Origin: Xanthostigma xanthostigma
Lineage: Eukaryota; Arthropoda; Insecta; Raphidioptera; Raphidiidae
Length of the DNA: 64,000 nucleotides
NCBI GenBank assembly: GCA_963575645.1
Contig: OY754470.1
Span: 31,168,501 to 31,232,500 of the forward strand
Direction of reading: 5' to 3'
Of this stretch, positions 23,270 to 34,113 are shown piece after piece (positions within the stretch are counted from its first letter, which is position 1; every line of letters begins with the position of its first letter). Under the pieces are notes generated by a model. The model worked only from the letters and a program-made list of their open reading frames with translations, was not told where the DNA came from and did no database searches. The position numbers and the translations under genes are program-made.

Positions 23270-24370
23270 TATATGTGATCAGTACATAAATTATGTAAAA
23301 TGTCATTACGGGCCACCTTCTACCGTAGTGTTTGATGGATACGATGACGTAAAAAATAGCACAAAAACATCTGAACAAAGAAGGAGGGCGGTGAAATCGT
23401 CTGTTGATATAAACATCAATCTCTCGATGAAGGTCACTGTTCAGCAAGAGAATTTTCTATCAAATACAAAAAAACAAGTCCCAACTGATTAAACTTCTGA
23501 CAGAAATAATGCAGGCTGCAAACATAGAAACACAAATAGCTGCAAGTGATGCTGACTGCACAATTATTTGCACTGCAATTGATAAAGCTGTAGGCAATCT
23601 TGTGGTCACTGTTATTGGAGAAGATGTTGATCTTGTAGTCCTTCTAATGGCTCTTACTCCTCTTGAAAAAGAAATATTTTTTGTCAAACCGGGAAGAGGA
23701 AAAGTGGAAACCAATATATTTTCCTCTTAAGAACTTCAAAAACATTCATTTTGGGGTTCTATTCTCTTTCTGCATAGTTTCAGTGGGTGTGATACAACCT
23801 CAGCTATTTACAGGAAGGGCAAAACATCAATTATCAAGATTTTTGATCAAAAGCCATTACTAAAGGAAATAGCAACTGTATTTTATGACCCAACATCAAC
23901 TCCGGATGTTATAGCAGAAGCCGGAGAAAAATGTTTCTTGAAGTATACCGAGCGCCCTGTACTCAGTCTGAGATTAACAGACATCGATTCACAGTTTTTC
24001 TGAAATCTTGTACCAAGCCCAAACCGGATCTTTCTTCCCTCCCCCCTACCAAAGGGTCAGCGAAATATCACGCTTACAGAGTATTCCATCAAGTACAGGA
24101 GTGGCTTGGGAACCAACTGCCTCCTGAAATATGGGGTTGGAAGCGAGGAGTCGATGGAAACTTAGAACCAATCACGACCTTGGATCCTCCTGCTCTTGAC
24201 GCGCTGTTAAGTTCAATTTTTTGCCGATGTAAAAGTGGTTGTTCTGGAAAATGCAGTTGCCGAAAACTAAGTGTAGTCTTATCTGTAACGGCTGCCTAGG
24301 AGCTTACACTAATGGAGTCCTCATCGATGTTAATGATAAAGATGACGAAGATGAAACACAATTTGATTGA
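23270..24370 (+). pseudogene. Broken PIN/FEN-nuclease-like gene of a multicopy animal family
   Basis: Plus-strand remnants in order: VVFDGYDD (23325-23348), QQENFLSNTKKQ, SDADCTI (from 23545), VIGEDVDLVVLL (from 23611), LHSFSGCDTTSA (23770-23805), WLGNQLPPEIWGWKRG (from 24102), then a cysteine cluster FCRCKSGCSGKCSCRK (24219-24266) and an acidic tail. Damage: a frameshift near 23480, an in-frame TAA at 23728-23730, a frameshift near 23985, and a frameshift after the cysteine cluster near 24270. The acidic residues in FDGYDD, DAD and GEDVD are placed as in PIN/FEN-type metal-dependent nucleases, which is an inference. From memory, similar proteins occur in many copies in arthropod and cnidarian genomes with unknown function. 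The N-terminus is missing. Confidence 0.7.
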
Positions 24371-25112
24371 TAAGTCGGCATACTCGTGCAAAAAAAAATT
24401 GTTTAATTTTTCAGAATTAAAATTTGTAAAACGATTTAGCTTCTTATTTTTATCACCTTTAATACTCTGTATCTCCTAAAGTATTGATCGTACAGTAAAA
24501 ATGTTTAGACATAATTTATAGGAAATTTAATGTAGATAATTAATGTAGAAGTCACAAAAAAGATATTATAAATAGTTTTCGAGTCACAAGCAAAAACCTT
24601 GAAAAAGAGACCTTTCCCCCCCTCCCCCACCGCCGGCTCGTGTCCCTCCCTCGGGGGCTTTTAGTATATTCATCTGGACACCTTAAGAAATAACTGTACC
24701 AACTTTCAAAACTACACGAATTATTTGGTCTGATCGACGATTCTGAAACTAATTTTCTTAGACTACTAATTAAGTAAATCATTTAATTTTTGACGCTAGA
24801 TGTTTTTTCAAAAAAGTTTCTGGTTAAAAAAATGTATTTATCTATATATTCAATATTTCTTTAAAGAATTTCACATTTAGAATTAAGCTCTTTATTACTT
24901 AGTTTCAAATACAAAAACTAAAACCCGACTACTGAAAAGTATGAAACAAGAAAATATTCTCATCTGAAGATAGCCGTGGTCATCTGCCACTTACCCTAAC
25001 AAAACATTACATTTTAACAATAGTAAACGATCATAAACTCTAGAGAAAAGTGCATCACTCAATACATCTAGAGAGATGGCATACGACCACGGCTATCCTC
25101 AGATGAGAATAT

Positions 25113-25784
25113 TGTTACACACTCTCCCCCAGCTGACGCACCAATGCTTTCTGTAGAATGTTCTGGACGACAACAACAGTGACTGCAGGTAGCATGTTTT
25201 TGTAAAGCAGATAGCCAAATCTCGACCTTCATAGAATTGCCTGAAAAAGGCAATGCAAGTGAAGGAAGGTTTTTGGCCCAGCGGTTGTTTCTAGAACATT
25301 TGACCAGGCGGGAGTCGCAGCTATAAATACGGCACGAGTCAGACAGTCAGATTTCGTGTGTTAGTGAGTTCATACAGCAAACGTACAGTGGATTACAAAT
25401 AGCTGTGACATAAATTGTTCAGTCGGTGCAGTAATACCGAGGTAATCTGTAGAGATAGAAGATAAAGATCTATGTAAATACTACAGAAGTGCAGTTTAAT
25501 AGACCATTGATTTCGATTATATAAAATCTGGTTTTACATAATTAATCTCTTGTATATAGTTAATAGTAAAGTGTGCTGAATAAACTTTGGTGTGTTTATG
25601 TGTTGTAAATATTTCGTGAACATAATTATTGACTTTATATTCTTCATTACATGTTCTTTTATTTTATTAGTTTTGTTACTGTTACGTTAGAGAAGTACTT
25701 TTCGTTTGTGTGTTAACTGTTTTGTTGAACGTTTGTTATTGTAAATAAATAGTTTCCACCACGAACTAGAACAGTTTTGTTACA
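25113..25784 (+). mobile_element. Solo LTR with ATAT target duplication, copy 2
   Basis: Starts TGTTACACACTC and ends GTTTTGTTACA; flanked by ATAT at 25109-25112 and 25785-25788. It has a TATA box at 25322-25329 and AATAAA at 25579-25584, the order expected for U3-R-U5. A 4-bp ATAT duplication is typical of Gypsy-type (297/17.6-like) integration, so the superfamily is inferred. No internal retroviral-type genes remain. Confidence 0.8.
25322..25329 (+). promoter_or_regulatory. LTR TATA box
   Basis: TATAAATA followed by ACGGCACGAGTCAG and then a leader conserved with the LTR at 15.5-16.0 kb. Confidence 0.5.
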
Positions 25785-25859
25785 ATATTTTCTTGTTTCA
25801 AACTTTTCAGTAGTCGGGTTTTATTTTTTGAATTTATTTTTTATTTAAATTATTTTTTT

Positions 25860-26050
25860 TAACTTGTTTTATATTTGTTTTCAATTTGCTCCCCTCTGGG
25901 ACCAACATTCACAAATAAATGTAGCCTATGTTACCCGGGCCATAATAACGAATCTATTGACACCTTATTTATCAAAATCGGATGAATAGTTTAGGCGCTA
26001 CGGTGGAACATTCGTAAATACAAACATATATATACATAGACTGCTAAACT
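25860..26050 (+). repeat. LINE-type 3' repeat remnant
   Basis: GCTCCCCTCTGGGACC, then TTATCAAAATCGGATGAATA-GTTTAGGCGC: the phrase seen near the 3' ends of insect RTE/CR1-like elements. No coding content. Confidence 0.4.
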
Positions 26051-26259
26051 CATAACCCTTCCTTTTGGCTTCGCCGCAGTCGGGCAATAAAATTTTGAAT
26101 AATAATTGTTTTGTATGTAGAGAAAATACTTCAAATTTGATAGCAGCTGAACAAAAAAATAATTTTATTTCAATGCTAAAAACGAATATATTTTTTTTAT
26201 AATGGTGATTGGCCCGACTCTTGTCTTTCGCCAGTTGCCGAATATGTATGTTTAGTTTG

Positions 26260-28420
26260 TTATCGGCCGTATTTGTTATAGACTGATTTGAGACGCTTTA
26301 AGGTATTATATTATGGCTTTGCAGGTATATCGAGGTCCTCTGCGGCTAGGATGTTGATCACATCGTCCCAATTAGTACATGGAAAATTGTTAAATATATA
26401 TTTTCAGTATGTGTCTGTGTTGATCAAAACGAGGGCATGCGAATAGGATATGAAACAGGTTCCCGTCACCAAAACCGCATATACACTTAGGGTTGGGTAA
26501 AACGTTGATCTTGTATAAGTGTGAGTAACTGGAACAATGTCGTGCGTATTCTGTTTATAGTGTTGGTATAAAACCTCTACAATTATCTAAGTCTCCAAAA
26601 GATGGAGCAAGATTTATTTTTGGTTTGATTTTTTATAGCTGTTTTGTGTTATGTTGTGTTTGGTTGTTCTATTGATCCCCTTGCCATGTCTGTAAGAAAG
26701 TTTTTTTAGAATTAGTATTGTTAGCTACTAGACAAGACACAAAATTATTAATAAATTATCATTCAATTTGTAATATATTTTATTTTTTTCTTTCACACTT
26801 CTTCACATCTTTTATTACAAGCGTCATCCGCTTTGTCTATTCATCGTCTGATGGCCAACAACCGCGTGTGTCCATGTCCTTCACGTGTTCGCTGGTTCCA
26901 CGCGTCCCCTCGTGTCATTGATCAGCCGCATGTCACGTGGTAAGGCACAGCTACACTCGTGGACACAAAGAAATACCACAGTTTGGGTACGCTGTACATT
27001 ATGTGCACTACGCCTTTCTTACAGTATACAGCGTGTCCACGGAAGTTCTTTACAAATGGATTTTTTTTTATTAATTATTGGAGCAAAAATTTTTTTCTGT
27101 GGAAAAGTTCTGCTTCGTCCAAAACCTCTAAAACACCAAAGAAAATTTTTTTCGGCCTAAAGTTATACGAGGGAAATAAAAAAGTTTTATTTTACTAAAT
27201 ATAAAAATTATCTATGATATTCAAGATTTTCGTAAAATTAGTTACATAATCAAAGTTAATTAAAAATAATAACATAACTAACTTCTAATTCGTTCAAGAC
27301 AAACGTATGGGCTGGTATTTTTAATAATCGAATAATTGGACCTTATTTTTTTTCGACATAATCTCAATTTCTGAATAATCAAATTTTTGATGTACTGCAT
27401 GCAATTCCTTTGTTATGTTATTATTTTGAATTGAATTTGATTATGTAACTAATTTTTCGAAAATCTTGAATATCACAGATAATTTTTATTTTTAGTCAAA
27501 TAAAACTTTTTGATTTCCCTCGTATAACTTTAGGCCGAAGAAAATTTTGGTGTTTTAGAGGTTTTGGACGAAGCAGAACTTTTTCACAGAAAAAAATTTT
27601 TGCTTCAATAATTAACAAAAAAAAATTCCATTTGTAAAGAACTTACGTGGACACGCTGTATATATCAGTGTAGGGGATGTTTTGTGATTTACTAATAGAT
27701 TTACCCGTGACTTGTTTAGCTATGTAGTCTGCAACACAGTTACCTTGAAAATCATTATGTCATGTGTTCACTGGGTTCGCATTGGCATATATAAAACATT
27801 GAAACACCCATAATCGATCCTTGATCTGATAAGTGATTTGTATACAGTTATCATTACTTTAGGAGAGCCTCTCCATCACGTACGGCAGATAGCTCTCAAC
27901 ATGTTAAGGTAGGTATTGAAATGGTGTGTCCCTTATGTAGTCTATATGTTTGATCCATGTTAGTTTAGAGTCAAGAAACAGAAATTTATAATGAGAACTA
28001 TGGTTGAAATCAATTTGTCTGATATTTTGGTACGTATAGTAGGTATCTTCCTTTTATTCGTAAATGGAGCTGTAATGCATTTGTCAGGGGAAAGTGAAAG
28101 GTGTAACGATGTCAAATTTTTTTCGATAAGTTGCAAGTCGGTATTAATTGATTTTATGCAGTTGTCGATGTCCTTGTTTTGGTGATATATGACGATGTTG
28201 TCCGCATAATGTAGATGTCTACATTCTGTGCTAATGGACATACCTAGTTTGATTGTGTATAATATGTTGAATAATAGAGGACCAAATACTCCTTATGGAA
28301 GGCCTTTGTAAATCATTCTTGTATCTGATATGTCGCTAAGAAAATTTATATTGATTTTATAGCATGAGATCAAGTTGTATATTATCAGGTTGATGGTTTT
28401 GCCACAGCAAAAAAATGCAA
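26260..28420 (-). pseudogene. LINE fragment: RT and RNase H remnants, interrupted by a MITE
   Basis: On the minus strand: an RT palm remnant with HLHYADNIVIYHQNKDIDN (28241-28150 area; the YADD box has become YADN at 28197-28208), an RNase H remnant reading DFQGNCVADYIAKQ (about 27750-27700), and a C-terminal CICGFGDGNLFHILFACPRF (about 26490-26430). Many stops. The Tc1-type MITE 27027-27660 interrupts it. The family resembles the LINE at 34.7-42.2 kb but is diverged from it. Confidence 0.7.
27027..27660. mobile_element. Tc1/mariner-type MITE (TA target), ~634 bp
   Basis: TIR TACAGCGTGTCCACGGAAGT / its complement ending ...GGACACGCTGTA, flanked by TA on both sides (27025-27026, 27661-27662). 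Arms of about 260 bp are inverted almost throughout (GTTATACGAGGGAAATAAAA near 27165; inverse near 27525). No transposase. Confidence 0.8.
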
Positions 28421-28660
28421 AGACGGTGTTCGGATAACTCCTTTAGTTACCACTAAAAAAAAATTGGTTGTCTGTAAAGTCGGTTTACGGACGATAGTTT
28501 ACGTGATAACGTATTCCGCTCGAATATCATATTTAATAATACATTACTGCGCTCTCGCTTGCATGCACAGGGTCAGGCAAAACGTTACGGAACGTTACAC
28601 TTTTTCGTGCGTGCAGCTGGTGTTTCATCAATTTATAAGACGTTATCACGTCAAAAACTT

Positions 28661-29556
28661 AGTCTGCCATCTTTAGAGGTCCGCCATATTGGTTTTAGAG
28701 TGACGTCACTTTATTTTTCGAGTTATTCTCAGCAAGCCCTTTCATTTGATACCCATATTGTAGGAAAGCATAATAAAATTAGTCCGCCATCTTTAGAAGT
28801 CCGCCATATTGGATTTAGAGTGACGTCACTTTATTTTTCGAGTTATTCTCAGCAAGCCCTTTCATTTGATACCCATATTGTAGGAAAGCATAATAAAATT
28901 AGTCCGCCATCTTTAGAAGTCCGCCATATTGGATTTAAAGTGACGTCACTTTATTTTTCGAGTTATTCTCAGCAAGCCCTTTCATTTGATACCCATATTG
29001 TAGGAAAGCATAATAAAATTAGTCCACCATCTTTAGAAGTCCGCCATATTGGATTTAGAGTGACGTCACTTTATTTTTCGAGTTATTCTCAGCAAGCCCT
29101 TTCATTTGATACCCATATTGTAGGAAAGCATAATAAAATTAGTCTGCCATCTTAAGAAGTCCGCCATATTGGATTTAGAGTGACGTCACTTTATTTTTCG
29201 AGTTATTTTCAGCAAGCCCTTTCATTTGATACCCATATTGTAGGAAAGCATAAAAAACTTAGTCCGCCATCTTTAGAAGTCCGTCATATTGGTTTTAGAC
29301 TGACGTCACTTTATTTTTCGAGTTATTCTCAGCAAGTCCTTTCATTTGAAACCCATATTGTAGGAAAGCATAATAAAATTAGTCCGCCATCTTTAGAAGT
29401 CTGCCATATTGGATGTAGAGTGACGTCACTTTATTTTTCGAGTTATTCTCAGCAAGCCCTTTCATTTGATACCCATATTGTAGGAAAGCATAATAAAATT
29501 AGTCCGCCATCTTTAGAAGTCCGCCATATTGGATGTAGAGTGACGTCACACAGCTA
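28661..29556 (+). repeat. Tandem array of exact 120-bp units
   Basis: About seven and a half units. Each unit reads CCGCCATCTTTAGAAGTCCG, CCATATTGG, TGACGTCACTTTATTTTTCG, CAGCAAGCCCTTTCATTTGA and GTAGGAAAGCATAATAAAAT. The period is exactly 120, shown by TGACGTCA at 28701, 28821, 28941, 29061, 29181, 29301, 29421 and 29541. Because 120 is divisible by three, a 40-residue peptide repeat stays open for 198 and 125 codons; coding is doubtful. Confidence 0.93.
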
Positions 29557-29787
29557 ACCATGCATTGTCATTCAAACTAAACGTGTATACAAATTTTCAT
29601 CTCAATCGGTTGATGATATCTGCTTCAAAATTACCGAAGGCATTTCCGCCATCTTTAGAAGTCCGCCATATTGGATTTAGAGTGACGTCACACAGCTAAC
29701 CATGCATTGTCATTCAAACTAAACGTGTATACAAATTTTCATCTCAATCGGTTGATGATATCTGCTTCAAAATTACCGAAGGCATTC
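29505..29787 (+). repeat. Two ~140-bp tandem units, variant of the 120-bp unit
   Basis: Each starts CCGCCATCTTTAGAAGTCCG and has TGACGTCACACAGCTAACCA, then AATCGGTTGATGATATCTGC and GAAGGCATT. They share the first ~50 bp with the 120-bp units and then differ, so the array switches unit type here. Confidence 0.85.
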
Positions 29788-30604
29788 TAGTCGCTCACTT
29801 AGTAACGTCAGGAACGTTAGGAATGCTAGGAACGTTAGGAACGTTACACTTTTTCGTGCATGCAGCCGGTGTTTCATCTTTTTTTTTTTTTTTGACGTGA
29901 TAACGTCTTATAAATTGATGAATCACCAATCTTATAAATTGATAAAACACCGGCTGCATGCACGAAAAAGTGTAACGTTCCTAACGTTCGTAACGTTCCG
30001 CCTGACCCTGTGCGTGCTTTTCTCGAAAACGGCCCTAACGATTTGGATGAAATTTACTGAAAAGGGATTTTGGGGGGCAAAAAATTGTTTTAGCTAGGTC
30101 TCATCTCTCGAAAAATCGTTTTCATACAAATTTTATCATTATAAAAATCAATTTTTTGACGTATGAAAATACTTAAATATTGTAAGTAGGTTTTGGAATT
30201 TTATATAAACAGTGAAACAATTGTTTTCAAAATATTATGACAGCTAATCTTTGAGACTTAAAATAAATACGAAAGAAAGAAAGTTAAAAAAAACAATTAT
30301 ATTATATGGTGAGTAATTTTAATAAATAAAATTAACCTAAATTTGAAGCGAAAGATGCAATATCATAGATTCGAATTATTATAATTATTATATAAATTTA
30401 GGTTATGTATTACGGAATACGTTATCACGTAAAACTATCGTCCGTAAACCGACTTTACAGACAACCAATTTTTTTTTTATTTACATAGGTGGGTCGACAG
30501 CCAGGTCATTCATCTTTTTATTTTGACGTGATTCATCAATTTATAAGACGTTATCACGTCAAAAACGCCGTCTGTGCACTTTTTTTTGCTGTTGCTCTTG
30601 TAGC

Positions 30605-30745
30605 TTTTATAAGCACAGAATTTCGAAGTTCGATTTCAATTCCTTGTCTGCCTCAAAATTCATTTTTTTTTCGACGTCTTAGGCACAGAATTTCGAGCTT
30701 GATTTCAATTTCTTGTCTGCCTCGAAATTCTTTTTTTTTTTAAGT
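30605..30745 (+). repeat. Two-copy ~65-bp tandem duplication
   Basis: GCACAGAATTTCGA-TTCGATTTCAATT-CTTGTCTGCCTC occurs at 30614-30660 and 30682-30730, each followed by a T run. Confidence 0.65.
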
Positions 30746-30867
30746 TATAATTCTGAGATTCAGTCGTCTCAAGTTTTTGAATTTAGCACAGAACGAAGTT
30801 TTTACTTCTCCGAAGTTTTTTTTTTAAGATTTCACGTCTTTTTCCAAAGTGTGAGACATTATTTTTA

Positions 30868-31420
30868 TTTTTGACGTGATAACGTCTTATAAATTGATGA
30901 ATCACCGGCTGCATACACGAAAAAGTGTAACGTTCCTAACGTTCCGCCTGACCCTGTGCGTGCTTTTCTCGAAAACGGTCCTAACGATTTGGATGAAATT
31001 TACTGAAAAGGGATTTTGGGGGGCAAAAAATCGTTTTAGCTAGGTCTCATCTCTCGAAAAAATCGTTTTCATACAAATTTTATCATTATAAAAATCAATT
31101 TTTTGACGTATGAAAATACCTTAATATTGTAAGTAGGTTTTGGAATTTTATATACACAGTGAAACAATTGTTTTCAAAATATTATGACAATTAATCTTTG
31201 ACATTTAAAATAAATACGAAAGTAAGAAAGTAAAAAAAAACAATTATTATTATAGGTGGTGAGTATTTTAATACATAAAATTAACCTAAATTTGAAGCGA
31301 AAGATGCAATATCATAGATTCGAATTATTATAATTATTATATGTAGAATTTAGGTTATGTATTACGGAATACGTTATCACGTAAAACTATCGTCCGTAAA
31401 TCGACTTTACAGACAACCAA
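30868..31420 (-). mobile_element. Family D element, copy 2
   Basis: From TTTTTGACGTGATAACGTCT to GACTTTACAGACAACCAA. Nearly identical to 29889-30478 in the same orientation (GGATTTTGGGGGGCAAAAAA-type and AGCGAAAGATGCAATATCAT blocks), so the pair looks like a recent direct duplication. Confidence 0.75.
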
Positions 31421-31522
31421 TTTTTTTCTAGTTATTAGTACATTATCGAATTTACAATAAAAGAGTTTAACTTAAAAGTTTTTTTCTCCAAAAAATAAAC
31501 ATATGTGCATTTTTAGAATTAA

Positions 31523-34113
31523 GGAGGTTGATGCGTTACAGTCCCAATCAAAAGTAAGTCGAATTCTAAATGGGAACTTTTCCATAATAAATTTTTACAA
31601 AAGGGTATAAGTCGATGATATCAATAAATTATTGTCATACAGGTATAAATAAATAAATTTTTTTAATATTATTTATTATTTCAGTATTTTACTTAATGGA
31701 CTTAGCTTTTGAATTTTTTGTAAAAAGTTAGGTTAGAAAAAATAAATGTATGTAAATATCTGTATTTTAGATATTATTTGCAGTAAATAATTAAAAAAAG
31801 AAATTAGAAGTAATAAAAATTAAAATTAAATCATTAAAAAGTTGAAAATTCCGTTAAAATTGTTAAAATTGTCAAGGATAAAAGTCCATAATCGAAAAGT
31901 GCTAAGGTTTAATAATTTTTTTTATTGATTAAAAGTCTCCTAATAGCCCAGTCATATTTTACACTAAAAATCGCTAATCTCGCAAACTAACATGTAGTTC
32001 TGATTTTTTAATATGTTGTTAGGACCACTACCAGTAGCGTATATCCAAGTTTGCAGCTTCGAAAGACCTGTGCTAACTTTGCAGCACTCAAAAAACTGCG
32101 AAATTTTCGCACTTTTTTTGATATTCTCAATATAGGTCTTAAACTATGCATTTATTTATAAAATATTTTTTATACGTTTTTAAGTAGACTAAAATTGCTA
32201 CAATTTGAGACCAGAACCAGCTCTGTAGGTTTAATACTTACCAAGATACAGCTTTCCAAAAATTGACCAGTTTTTTTCAAAAAAGTGAAATTTTAAGATT
32301 TGGTCAATTTTTGACCCCGATATCGGGGAAAATACTCATTTTAAGGGTAATATCATAGGAACATATATTGTAGCAAATGTAACAAGCTTTCATTTAAGCA
32401 GAGAACGTCGTCTGTAGGCCATATAGTTTACTCAAAAATTTAAAAAATCCAAAAAATGAGAAAACTGCATTTTCGTTAATTTAAATTTAATACCTAGTAA
32501 TCGTTATGTAAATCCATTCAGTGATTTTAATGTGATTGAGTAACAAAATTGAGTAACATAGTAGCATAAACGAGTAACATAATAAAAAAAAATAACATAA
32601 TTGATAACATCATAAAAAAATTATGCAGTTTTTGACAAAATACCGTCGTATTTCAGCCATTTTGTAAAAAATATTTACAAATTATATTCATGAACCTTCC
32701 TCGTTTATCGCTCTTTCTATTACCGAAAACAATTTCAAAATTCGGTGCGTGGTTTAGTAGAAGAGAGCGGAGAAAAAGACAGAGACCTTGTTTTTAACTA
32801 TGCAGTCTTTGACAAAATACCGTCACATTACAGCCATTTTGAAAAAAATACTTACAAATGGTATACAGAAACCTTCCTCGTATATTGATCTTCCTATTAG
32901 CGAAAACCATTTCAAAATCCGGTGAGTGGTTTAGAAGAAGTGAGCGGTGAAAAAGACAAAGACAGTCTGAGACTCTGATTTTAACTATAGAGTCTTTGCT
33001 AAAATTCCGTCGTAGTTCAGGTATTTTGTAAAAAATATTTATAAATTATATACATAAACTTTCCTCGTTTATTGCTCTTTCTACTACCAAAAACCATTTT
33101 TAGATCCGGCGCATGGTTTAGTAGTTTGGTCAATGAGTGCTCATAAGGGGAATGTAGATGGAAAAGTCGAAAGCAGAACGTTTGACTTAGGAACTTTGTT
33201 TGGACTAGTTAGGAGATAAACATACTAAAAGTCCTTACCCCTCCGAGGTACGCCCGAAGGGGGGGGAGCACAACGATTACTAGGTATTAAATTTAAATTT
33301 ACAAAATGCAGTTTTCTCATTTTTTGGATTTTTTAAATTTGTGAGTAAACTATATGGCCTACAGACGTCGTTCTCTGCTTAAATGAAAGCTTATTACATT
33401 TGCTACAATATATGTTCCTATGATATTACCCTTAAAATGAGTATTTTCCCCGATATCGGGGTCAAAAATTGACCAAATCTTAAAATTTCACTTTTTTGAA
33501 AAAACTGGTCAATTTTTGGAAAGCTGTATCTTGGTAAGTATTGAACCTACAGAGCTGGTTCTGGTCTCAAATTGTAGCAATTTTAGTCTACTTAAAAACG
33601 TATAAAAAATATTTTATAAATAAATGCATAGTTTAAGACCTATATTGAGAATACCAAAAAAGTGCGAAAATTTCGCAGTTTTTTGAGTGCTGCAAAGTTA
33701 GCACAGGTCTTTCGAAGCTGCAAACTTGGATATACGCTACTGGTAGTGGTCCTAACAACATATTAAAAAATCAGAATTACATGTTAGTTTGCGAGTTTAA
33801 TGTTAGATATGACCGGCCTATAATTAAATTGGAAAAAATATTAAAATATGCGTAAGACATTGATGTTTTACATAGTTAGTTTTCGGAACTGTTGACATTA
33901 TTTGGTTATTCGCAAAAAATTAAAATGTACCGTTTGCATGCTAGGTTGACATATTTTCCATAAGACTACATGTAAAAGTTTTTTTCAATTTTTGACTTTA
34001 TAAATCTCCTAATGATTTTGGATTTTTTACAGAAAATTTTGTCATAAAAAATCTATTAAAAAAAACTTTATTTCAGATTTTTTTCATTATCTTCGTAAAA
34101 CGGCTCAACCTCC
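31523..34113. mobile_element. TTAA-flanked (piggyBac-like) non-autonomous element
   Basis: Ends GGAGGTTGATGCG and CGGCTCAACCTCC are inverted, with TTAA on both sides (31519-31522, 34114-34117). TTAA duplication is the piggyBac hallmark; the TIR is not one I can assign. Inside is a large inverted repeat with arms about 31943-32510 and 33270-33820 (GGACCACTACCAGTAGCGTA and its complement; CGATATCGGGG at both sides). No transposase frame. Confidence 0.65.
31943..33820. repeat. Giant palindrome with central tandem repeat
   Basis: Arms of about 550 bp, only a few mismatches (for example AATACTTACCA at 32234 against the inverse at about 33535). The ~760-bp spacer has three ~180-bp tandem units starting TTTTGACAAAATACCGTCG near 32626, 32805 and 32990. 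Confidence 0.85.

Larger units (their letters stand above)
22630..24750. mobile_element. Large inverted-repeat element carrying a PIN-like gene remnant
   Basis: Arms about 22630-23268 and 24097-24750 are near-identical inverted copies (~640 bp). Each arm contains, from inside out, the 3' coding end of the central gene (WLGNQLPPEIWGWKRG to the acidic C-terminus), its 3' flank, and a G-rich segment with CCCGAGGGAGGGACACGAGC. About 830 bp of gene lies between the arms. Arm divergence is concentrated in small indels. No transposase and no clear target duplication. It could be an inverted duplication by template switching, or a transposon end that captured the gene. Confidence 0.75.
24920..25822. 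mobile_element. Palindromic MITE split by a solo LTR
   Basis: Outer arms AAAACCCGACTACTGAAAAG (24920) and its complement ending 25822. Inner arm words AGATAGCCGTGGTC (24966) and GACCACGGCTATC (25084). With the LTR at 25113-25784 removed the right arm becomes continuous, so the MITE was there first. Confidence 0.8.
28464..30478. mobile_element. Composite inverted-repeat element D with a tandem array
   Basis: Ends TTGGTTGTCTGTAAAGTC at 28464 and its complement at 30478. The left 200-bp unit runs to GACGTTATCACGTCAAAAAC at about 28657; the right part (29889-30478) is an inverted, longer relative. Between them lie a 120-bp tandem array and two ~140-bp units. Other family D copies: 30868-31420, 58273-58460 and 59674-60335. 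No transposase frame; superfamily unknown. Confidence 0.75.

Noticed and set aside
23193-23492. 99-codon frame as an intact protein
   Set aside because: Its first ~25 residues are antisense read-through of the inverted arm; only the part from about 23270 is the real gene remnant.
28559-29155. 198-codon open frame as a gene
   Set aside because: It is the read-through of a 120-bp tandem DNA repeat; no start context, no known domain, broken by TAA in a later unit.
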